Shown in pieces: positions 1-5,369 of a stretch of DNA of 5,369 nt. Position 1 is the stretch's first letter; each line of letters starts with the position of its first letter. The notes under the pieces were generated by a model that was not told the DNA's origin, searched no databases, and saw only the letters and a program-made list of their open reading frames with translations. The stretch comes from Victivallales bacterium (GTDB lineage Bacteria; Verrucomicrobiota; Lentisphaeria; Oligosphaerales; Oligosphaeraceae). The stretch spans positions 1-5,369 of the forward strand of contig JAFYGL010000711.1 in the NCBI GenBank assembly GCA_017543165.1, written 5' to 3'. The position numbers and the translations under genes were made by a program.

Positions 1-801
1 ATTGTTGGCGACGATACCGTTGCCCGGGCAGTTCAGCACAAGCCCAGTCATGCGGCAGTTGCGTATGACACCGTCGCTGGGACAGCCGATGCGCATGCCC
101 TGACAGGCGCTGTCCAGCACGCAGTTCGAGATGGTGACATTCTCGCATACGCTGACGGGCTGGCCATTGCGTGGCATTGCACGCAGCACCAGGCAGTCGT
201 CCGCGGTGCGTATGTGGCAGTCCGCCACGGTGACGTCTCGGCATGAATCGATGTCGATGCCGTCGTTGTTTATCATGCGCTGGTCGCCCTCGATGCGTAT
301 GCCGCGTATGCTCACCCGCTGGCATCCGCTGAGCCAGATTGTCCAGCATGGGGAATTTAGATAAAGTGTGTCGGCCAGCAGCACGTCATTGCAATTCACC
401 AGATGCAGGAGGCGGGGCCTGGGCGTTGGCGGCTTTGCGAAGAACCTACCGTAACTCGTGCTGTTCTTATCGTAGAATTCAGGGCCAGGGCATTCCAGTG
501 TGCCTGCGCCCGTGATTGCAATGTTGTGTGCATTGACGCCTGCCACCAGCGTGCAGTTGCTCTTTTCAGGGGCAAGCCCGCCCTGTTCGTCTGGCCTGAA
601 ATCCACATAGTCATGGTAGTCGGCGGATCCAGTTATGCCGCAGCCATTCTCCAGATGGAGCCTCACATTGCTCTTCATGAAGATGGTATGTGCCTCCGTG
701 ACCTGCGTCGCCACGGTCACGCAACCGCCGCCCGCCTCAGAAACCTGGGTTATTGCCTGCTGCACGAGCCGCCAGTCATTCTGCCCAATCGTTATGTTCA
801 T
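1..801 (-). CDS. GH28-like (polygalacturonase-type) parallel beta-helix glycosidase, N-terminal part; runs off left edge
   Basis: First 267 codons of a right-handed parallel beta-helix enzyme related to GH28 (polygalacturonases, rhamnogalacturonan hydrolases), which hydrolyse pectin backbones. The frame is open from the ATG at 801 to base 1 and the C-terminal part is missing. Seen: the pectate-lyase-like entry GGGCVTV (24-30); MKSNVRLHLENGCGI (42-56); RPRLLHLVNCNDVLL (128-142); NSPCWTIWLSGC (149-160); NNDGIDIDSC (178-187), equivalent to the family NTDG motif; and TADDCLVL (199-206), equivalent to GDDC. Asp180, Asp201 and Asp202 therefore match the catalytic aspartates. Where classical members have G-H-G, this one has CQGMRIG (233-239), with Gln234 in the His position. 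There is no signal peptide, and 16 of 267 residues are Cys. The start is fixed by a TAA codon directly before the ATG and a good Shine-Dalgarno sequence. It is the third gene of the operon. A non-polygalacturonase specificity, or a lyase/epimerase-like beta-helix, cannot be excluded. Confidence 0.83.
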   Translation of the reverse strand, partial: MNITIGQNDWRLVQQAITQVSEAGGGCVTVATQVTEAHTIFMKSNVRLHLENGCGITGSADYHDYVDFRPDEQGGLAPEKSNCTLVAGVNAHNIAITGAGTLECPGPEFYDKNSTSYGRFFAKPPTPRPRLLHLVNCNDVLLADTLYLNSPCWTIWLSGCQRVSIRGIRIEGDQRMINNDGIDIDSCRDVTVADCHIRTADDCLVLRAMPRNGQPVSVCENVTISNCVLDSACQGMRIGCPSDGVIRNCRMTGLVLNCPGNGIVANN

Positions 802-807
802 TTATGT

Positions 808-813
808 TCTCCT
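808..813 (-). promoter_or_regulatory. Shine-Dalgarno site of the GH28-like gene
   Basis: On the coding strand AGGAGA stands 6 bases before the ATG at 801, inside the 25 bp gap after the DUF1680 stop. Together with the in-frame TAA immediately before the ATG it decides the start codon. It also shows that the gene can be initiated on its own even though ribosomes leave the disrupted upstream frame early. Confidence 0.75.
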
Positions 814-826
814 GTTTAATGCATTC

Positions 827-1648
827 TCAATTTTCATTAAGGGTAAATGCCTGTGCCTTGACCTCCCATGCATTGCGATATTGCATTGGAACTGGGGCTT
901 TTACTATTTTCGCCACAAGGATATTATATCCCATTTTTAATCTGGCAGGCACAATTTCAGGAGCAATATACGCCGCATCAGAAATTGGCTCAATCGCACA
1001 GATGCGTTTGCCCCCGAAGAAATATTCCCCGCCAGAGCCTGCGTTCAATGCAAAATATACCTCCTGTTCCTCTTCAGACCAGAAACGGAAGAACACATAA
1101 GCCAGTGCATTTTCTGTTGCACCAAAATGCTTCTTCAAATCATAGATTCCGCTGCGTTCTGGTTCAATTACCTGGCAATTGCCTAAAAAGTCCTCTGCCT
1201 TGACCTGTTCTGGCAAAAAACGCTGCTTGTCCATTGGCAATCTGAAATCATACGGGTAGCAATGTGACACCAGTACCTGATGGCAATTTATGCAATTGCG
1301 CACTTTTGTATCAGGGAAGGCAGTTATACGCAGCAATGCCTCACCATACGGCACAAGCTCCAACAGACGCTTTTCCCCTATCGTATGATGAAAGAGCGGT
1401 ATTTCAGGAGTATAACGTCCTTGTTCAAGTTCATCAAAGCCGCTGACTGGAACAGCCTCTGTCAAGAGGACTGTCCTAGGCACATTTAGCACTTGGTCTT
1501 GTCCATTGCGGAGCAATTGCATTGGCGCGTTGGCGACGATACCGTAATTCCAACTGCCAACTGGCGTCAGCAAGCATGGCGAAAATGGGGAGGCATTTTC
1601 CCGCTTGAAGTTGAATGGCACTGGCAATGAATAGACCAGGGGCCGCAT
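827..1648 (-). CDS. DUF1680 / GH127-like glycoside hydrolase, C-terminal part (downstream piece of the same gene)
   Basis: Continuation of the preceding glycosidase in another frame, not an independent gene. The first true residues, PLVYSLP (3-9 of this piece) and later SWNYGI (32-37), are the conserved C-terminal beta-domain motifs of DUF1680 enzymes, and ELVPYGEALLRITAFP (97-112) matches the usual end of the family. The ATG at 1648 has no Shine-Dalgarno sequence and sits inside the catalytic gene, right after an in-frame TGA. Beyond the family core there is an extension of about 160 residues (114-273): a Cys-rich stretch holding CINCH (119-123) and Cys130, then a beta-sandwich-like part with DLKKHFG, EVYFALNAGSGGEYFFGGK and LKMGYNILVAKI. 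That pattern resembles the accessory beta-sandwich appended to many glycosidases of environmental and gut bacteria; its function is unknown here. The gene ends in TGA, 25 bp before the GH28-like gene. Codon third positions are much more AT-rich than in the neighbours. Confidence 0.85.
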   Translation of the reverse strand: MRPLVYSLPVPFNFKRENASPFSPCLLTPVGSWNYGIVANAPMQLLRNGQDQVLNVPRTVLLTEAVPVSGFDELEQGRYTPEIPLFHHTIGEKRLLELVPYGEALLRITAFPDTKVRNCINCHQVLVSHCYPYDFRLPMDKQRFLPEQVKAEDFLGNCQVIEPERSGIYDLKKHFGATENALAYVFFRFWSEEEQEVYFALNAGSGGEYFFGGKRICAIEPISDAAYIAPEIVPARLKMGYNILVAKIVKAPVPMQYRNAWEVKAQAFTLNEN

Positions 1649-3168
1649 TCATGCCAAAGCCAATAGCGGTCTGTTTTTCTTACTGGTTGCATTGGCAGAA
1701 TTATTTCCAGCACATCTTTGTCATTCCATTCCCTCTCCAATGTGCAGAAGCCATTCCGAATATCAGGCAAAGCGATTTGCTGCCCATTGAGCCTCAATGC
1801 CGCCTGCTTGCACCACTGCGGTATCCTGAATGTGAAAGGCAATCGGCGGCTCTTCTTCATGGAGAAGCGGAAGCGCAGCGTTTCGTCAAAGGGATAATCT
1901 GTCTCCTCGGTTATGCTGTAGTCCTTGCCTTGGAAGACAGAGGGTCCATACAAGACTGCCACTGGCGCCTCATCTGCATCCAGCATCCACATTCTGAAAA
2001 TGAAGCCAGGCAGAATGCGGTGCACATTGCCTGTGCAGCACTGCGCGCTATGGTCGGAGCGAAATTGATGTAAACTGGCACAACCACGAAAGAAGAAGTT
2101 ATGGTTTGAGCCAGGCCCTGAAATGACCTGGTTTGGAGAAGAAAGATACTGCAATGCACTGAAATCCTTCAGCACAGAGCCAGGGAACGCATTGTAGAAT
2201 ATCTTCTCCATGCGGTCGGCATACTGCCCGTCACCAGTCGCCATCAGGAAATAACCAAGGGCATGGCTGAAGTCCTGGATGACGCATGTCTCGTAGCCCT
2301 GAAGCGGGTCACGCCCAGCAAAATCCTCGTTGCTTGAAGGCAGGCCTGGTATCTGCTCATGCCGCCGCAAGACATCCGCAAGCCCACGCTCTGCATCATC
2401 CAGATAGGACTTGTCGCCTGTGTACAGGTAAAGCATGACAGGCAGTTTGATGGCCTCGCTGAAAGATACGCCATGTATCACATAGTTGCGGCCTGATGTA
2501 ATTTTGCTGCGCTGAAGTTCATATTCAATCTCCGTATGCAAGGCGTGATATTCGTCATGCTTACGATATGCGTTTTCCGCCTTGCGAAGCAAAGCCTCAT
2601 CCTGGCTCCAGCCATAAGCGGTCAATATGCCTTCAAGATTGTTTATGTGCCGAAGCCCCTTGGACAGTTTTTCCTCGGAAAGGCTAAGATAGTGCCTGAT
2701 AAAGGCATTGCTTACATTGGAATCCCCGCTGTATGCGAAATATCTTGCCGCGCTGCGGAAGAACACAACCATTGGCCATTCCATGTCAAAGGAGCCATAG
2801 CAATGCCCAAGTTCACCATTTGAGTCTGGATGCCCAAGCAAATAGCGCAGATTTCGCTCATACAACCCGATTTTGGAGGTGTCGCCAGCCAGTATGCCAA
2901 CACCAAGCAGTCCATCCAGCAAATAGGCGCTTTGCTCGTATGGCCACCAGGCCTCCTGCGATGGTGTTTCCGCCGCCTCGTCATTATAGACTATGGATGC
3001 TAGCTTGATTTTGCCGCAGCCTCCCTCCCACATCGGCGTATTGAACGGGAAGCCCTGCTCTGCAAAATGCGAAGACAGCCCCTTGTTTTGAGTTTCCAGC
3101 CACTCCTTCAAAAATCCAACTGGGCGGACTGCACCTGGCCTGCTTCGATGAAATATGCCATAATACAT
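1567..3168 (-). CDS. DUF1680 / GH127-like glycoside hydrolase, catalytic part (upstream piece of a frame-disrupted gene)
   Basis: Upstream piece of a glycosidase of the DUF1680 superfamily (GH127/GH146 type; characterised members are retaining beta-L-arabinofuranosidases with a zinc-bound cysteine nucleophile). The (alpha/alpha)6-type catalytic region starts at once with RPGAVRPVGFLKEWL (10-24), so there is no signal peptide and the enzyme is probably cytoplasmic. Recognisable motifs are WWPYEQ (74-79); SSNEDFAG (278-285), with Glu281 as candidate acid/base; GYETC (291-295), where Glu293 and Cys295 match the zinc-binding E-x-C of Bifidobacterium HypBA1; and CCTGNVHR (377-384), where Cys377 matches the nucleophile and Cys378 the last zinc ligand. 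A beta-rich region follows (about 400-510). After ECGP (507-510) homology breaks off, and the final 23 residues before the stop are out-of-frame sequence. The correct continuation is the overlapping frame ending at 827; restored, the protein would have 780 residues. The start lies 9 bp after the symporter stop with only a weak AGG upstream, suggesting translational coupling. Confidence 0.88.
   Translation of the reverse strand: MYYGIFHRSRPGAVRPVGFLKEWLETQNKGLSSHFAEQGFPFNTPMWEGGCGKIKLASIVYNDEAAETPSQEAWWPYEQSAYLLDGLLGVGILAGDTSKIGLYERNLRYLLGHPDSNGELGHCYGSFDMEWPMVVFFRSAARYFAYSGDSNVSNAFIRHYLSLSEEKLSKGLRHINNLEGILTAYGWSQDEALLRKAENAYRKHDEYHALHTEIEYELQRSKITSGRNYVIHGVSFSEAIKLPVMLYLYTGDKSYLDDAERGLADVLRRHEQIPGLPSSNEDFAGRDPLQGYETCVIQDFSHALGYFLMATGDGQYADRMEKIFYNAFPGSVLKDFSALQYLSSPNQVISGPGSNHNFFFRGCASLHQFRSDHSAQCCTGNVHRILPGFIFRMWMLDADEAPVAVLYGPSVFQGKDYSITEETDYPFDETLRFRFSMKKSRRLPFTFRIPQWCKQAALRLNGQQIALPDIRNGFCTLEREWNDKDVLEIILPMQPVRKTDRYWLWHECGPWSIHCQCHSTSSGKMPPHFRHAC
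1639..1642 (-). other. Frame-disruption site (C4 run) in the DUF1680 gene
   Basis: On the coding strand the run reads GGC CCC TGG in the upstream frame (Gly509, Pro510, then the aberrant Trp511). One extra C here gives GGC CCC CTG GTC TAT, which reads E-C-G-P-L-V-Y-S-L-P across the junction and matches the conserved GPLVY segment of DUF1680 enzymes. The two frames overlap by 82 bp, and the homology switches exactly at this run. A lost C (mutation or assembly error) is the simplest reading. A minus-one slip of the proline tRNA from CCC to the overlapping CCC would give the same protein, but no classic X-XXY-YYZ heptamer is present. Confidence 0.82.
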
Positions 3169-3177
3169 TGCTGTTGC

Positions 3178-5369
3178 CTATTTGTCGCGTTTTTCGGGTT
3201 GCTTGATTTCAATGCTCTGTTGTTCCTGTTTGGCGAAAGCCTCCACATCAGACAATGACACGTTTCCTTCGACCTGCCCATTGTCCAGCGGATTGGCGAT
3301 GCGGTTTTCCAGGTCGCGGAAAAGACGGCGCAAATCAATGATGCCGCCAATTATGAACCAGAATGTGGTAAAGGTAGCGGCCACCAGCGGCACGCCAAGA
3401 TACACCAGGAAGAAGTAAGTTCCCCACCATTCGGGTTTCCACGGCGAGAATATGTTCCAGATAACCACCAGCACGAAGGCAATCATGAACTTGTAGATGA
3501 AGGAATAGATGAAGACGCTCCAAGTGATGACTTTGTCGCCTTTGGAGAATTCTGGCGTAATGCCGATGATTTTCTTGAACACGTTGCGCCATGTCCACTT
3601 GAACTGCGTCTTGTTTTCGCCGTCGGTGTTGTAGATGCCGCGGTGCAGCATGCGGTCCAGGTTGAAAGGCGCCTTGTATGTGACCAGCGAGCCGATGATA
3701 TACGCCAGCAGGCAGCACATCATGATCAGGAAGTTGATCTCCACGGAGTTGATGGGGAATTTATGGGGCGACATGCGCCAGACAATCCAAGGCTCGAAGG
3801 GACCCGAGCACTTGGCCAGGAAGTTGCCAACGGCCACCTCCCACTGGTTTGACACCAGCCAGGGATATATCAGCGAGGCCCATTCACGCTGCAGGAAGAT
3901 GAAAATCAATGCCAGCACCATGCCTGAAATCAGCGAACTGAACGCGCCAGTTGTGTTGCCGAAGCGGCTGTAGAGGCCGAATATCATCATTGGGCCTGCG
4001 CCAATCCACCTGGAGCACATGATGGTGACGAACATGTTCACATAGTCCAGCTGCGCCATGAAGAAGGAGCCCACGAACCAGAACGCGCCGCAGCATACGG
4101 CGACTATGCGTATTGCCAGCACATGGTGCTTCATTGAAATGCCCTTCTTCAGGAAAGGCACCACGCAGTCCTGGGTGACGGTCTGTGCTGCGCTGAAGAG
4201 GCGTGAATCGTCCGTCGAAAGCATCATAAGCAGAATGAACAGTGCGAACAGCCCCACCATTCCCACGGGCAGCAGATGCCGCAGGGTGACTGGCAGCATC
4301 ATCTGGTGGTAGAGCGTGAAGTATTCCTGGTAGCGCTTGTTGCCGTTGGGCGTGTCCTTCAGTCCCTCGCGCACCACATCCAGATGTGGCGTGTCCAGGT
4401 TCTTCTCGTGTGAAAGAGGCGCGTCCTGCGGGCGTGTGCCGCCTATGATGTGGTCTCTTGGCGGCAGTGCCTCAAGCTCGCTGTTTAGTTTCTCCTGCAA
4501 TGCCTTGTCATCCACTACGATTTCACGCAGGATCTTGCGGCTCAGGTCGTTGCGCACCTCGCGTGCCTTGCTTGCCATGGACTGGTGGTTCAGCGTGGCG
4601 ATCACCAGAATGACCAGGAGAATGTACAGCACATTGGAGAACATGGCGCGCCATGTGCCCATGATGCCTGCCATCTTCTGTTCGTGTGGAGAGCGTGCCG
4701 CGATGTTTGAACTGGTGCCGAACCAGTTGCCTCTGTTGATGATGGTGCTATAGACGGATACCACCAGGGCGAACATGTTGAAGTCCCTTAGTCCCCTGAT
4801 GTCGTATGGGTTCAGGAAGCTCTGCCCCACAGCGCGGTCGCTCATCACTGGCACGACCACGCCAGACCAGGAGAATTTGATGATGATGAATATGGTGAAG
4901 ATGATCAGCAGCGGGTAGCAGAAGAAGCCCTGGATGGTGTCTGTCACCAGCAGGGACAATGCGCCGCCAAGACAGCATATCAGCACGCACAGCGTGATCA
5001 TTATAAGCGTCAGCACCAGGAAGGTAGGCACTTGTATGCCGAATAGATTGAATGAATACGGCAGGCCGATGTAGTATATCATGAATCGCGCAGCCAGGGC
5101 AGGGCACATGCAGTTCGCCAGCAGTTCAGCCACTGAACGCAGCGCCGAGGCGTATATGCGCAATGGGCGGTTGTAGCGCATCTCCAGGAACTGCCCCAGG
5201 CTCAGGGACTTGGTCTCGCGGAAACGGTATGTTACGAAGCCTGTCAGGCTGATTACAATGGACAGGGGCATGAGGATGCTGTTCCAGAACGCCATGGCGA
5301 AGCCAGTCTTGTAGTGGGCCTCGGTATAGCCGATCAGCGTGATGACCGCCAGACCCTGCGCCACGTCCC
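3178..5369 (-). CDS. Sodium:solute symporter (SSS family), 5' end outside window
   Basis: Inner-membrane sodium-coupled symporter, probably the importer for the sugar or sugar acid handled by the two downstream glycosidases. The frame is open through the right edge (an Asp codon precedes the GTG at 5364), so the true start and at least the first membrane helix are missing; about 730 residues are visible. Counting from that GTG, seen features are: an SSS-type loop, LGQFLEMRYNRPLR (56-69); hydrophobic segments near 24-45, 113-134, 147-165, 240-258, 360-382, 413-437, 441-465, 473-492, 545-563, 613-640 and 650-675; the conserved segment AARSPHEQKMAGIMGTWR (222-239); and the Ser/Thr-rich STDDSRLFSA (383-392), which by family knowledge lies in the helix carrying the sodium-site Ser/Thr residues. 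A polar loop of about 100 residues (259-358) and a charged C-terminal tail (about 676-728) are longer than in small SSS members such as PutP. The stop is TAG. Substrate cannot be told from sequence. Confidence 0.9.
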   Translation of the reverse strand, partial: DVAQGLAVITLIGYTEAHYKTGFAMAFWNSILMPLSIVISLTGFVTYRFRETKSLSLGQFLEMRYNRPLRIYASALRSVAELLANCMCPALAARFMIYYIGLPYSFNLFGIQVPTFLVLTLIMITLCVLICCLGGALSLLVTDTIQGFFCYPLLIIFTIFIIIKFSWSGVVVPVMSDRAVGQSFLNPYDIRGLRDFNMFALVVSVYSTIINRGNWFGTSSNIAARSPHEQKMAGIMGTWRAMFSNVLYILLVILVIATLNHQSMASKAREVRNDLSRKILREIVVDDKALQEKLNSELEALPPRDHIIGGTRPQDAPLSHEKNLDTPHLDVVREGLKDTPNGNKRYQEYFTLYHQMMLPVTLRHLLPVGMVGLFALFILLMMLSTDDSRLFSAAQTVTQDCVVPFLKKGISMKHHVLAIRIVAVCCGAFWFVGSFFMAQLDYVNMFVTIMCSRWIGAGPMMIFGLYSRFGNTTGAFSSLISGMVLALIFIFLQREWASLIYPWLVSNQWEVAVGNFLAKCSGPFEPWIVWRMSPHKFPINSVEINFLIMMCCLLAYIIGSLVTYKAPFNLDRMLHRGIYNTDGENKTQFKWTWRNVFKKIIGITPEFSKGDKVITWSVFIYSFIYKFMIAFVLVVIWNIFSPWKPEWWGTYFFLVYLGVPLVAATFTTFWFIIGGIIDLRRLFRDLENRIANPLDNGQVEGNVSLSDVEAFAKQEQQSIEIKQPEKRDK

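Noticed and set aside
403..819. Plus-strand frame of 138 codons antisense to the GH28-like gene
   Set aside because: It lies opposite a gene with clear family motifs, and its translation shows no recognisable domain or ribosome binding site; it is a shadow.
802..826. Terminator or promoter between the DUF1680 and GH28-like genes
   Set aside because: Only 25 bp, with no hairpin followed by a T-run and no convincing -35/-10 pair; it holds just the ribosome binding site.
1280..1294. CINCH as a cytochrome c haem-binding site
   Set aside because: CxxCH fits the haem c motif, but the protein has no signal peptide and the region belongs to a glycosidase extension; haem c attachment occurs outside the cytoplasm.
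827..1648. The downstream DUF1680 piece as an independent gene starting at 1648
   Set aside because: There is no Shine-Dalgarno sequence before that ATG, it overlaps the catalytic frame by 82 bp, and its first residues complete a conserved motif begun in the other frame.
1615..2073. Plus-strand frame of 152 codons antisense to the DUF1680 gene
   Set aside because: It lies fully opposite the catalytic domain, which has strong homology including the CCTGN motif; nothing in the translation is recognisable.
4337..4753. Plus-strand frame of 138 codons antisense to the symporter
   Set aside because: Ser/Arg-rich composition typical of reading a membrane-protein gene backwards; no motif or start signal supports it.

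Overview
The window is one tightly packed block read entirely on the minus strand. From right to left (the direction of transcription) it holds three genes: (1) a large sodium:solute symporter of the SSS family whose first residues lie beyond the right edge; (2) a DUF1680-type glycoside hydrolase (GH127/GH146-like, beta-L-arabinofuranosidase superfamily) split into two overlapping frames by what looks like a single missing C:G pair; and (3) the N-terminal 267 codons of a GH28-like right-handed parallel beta-helix glycosidase that runs off the left edge. Gaps are 9 bp and 25 bp. I see no promoter, terminator, RNA gene, CRISPR array or mobile element, and no stretch longer than 25 bp is non-coding, so this is very likely the inside of a polycistronic carbohydrate-use operon whose promoter lies to the right of the window.

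How the genes could work together (inference): the symporter would bring a sugar or small pectin-derived oligosaccharide across the inner membrane on a sodium gradient. The two glycosidases would then act inside the cell. Both begin almost directly at their catalytic domains, with no signal peptide, and the GH28-like protein is unusually rich in cysteine, which fits a reduced cytoplasm. The pairing of an L-arabinofuranosidase-type fold with a polygalacturonase-type fold suggests side-chain and backbone fragments of pectin (arabinan, rhamnogalacturonan or homogalacturonan), but neither substrate can be read from sequence alone.

Organism: a Gram-negative carbohydrate specialist. The very long SSS symporter with a hydrophilic mid-loop and a C-terminal tail, next to DUF1680 and GH28-like genes in one operon, is a style I associate with the PVC superphylum, especially Lentisphaerota (Victivallis-like) or Verrucomicrobiota/Kiritimatiellota. 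This is recognition from memory, not a database result, and I hold it at moderate to low confidence.

Most noteworthy points: the DUF1680 gene is frame-disrupted exactly at a C4 run inside the conserved GPLVYSLP segment; its codon use differs clearly from both neighbours; it carries an extra C-terminal beta-sandwich-like region with a CxxCH motif; and the GH28-like protein keeps the Asp-containing motifs but has Gln where classical polygalacturonases have the catalytic-motif His. I see no convincing wholly new system; these are variations on a polysaccharide-utilisation locus.
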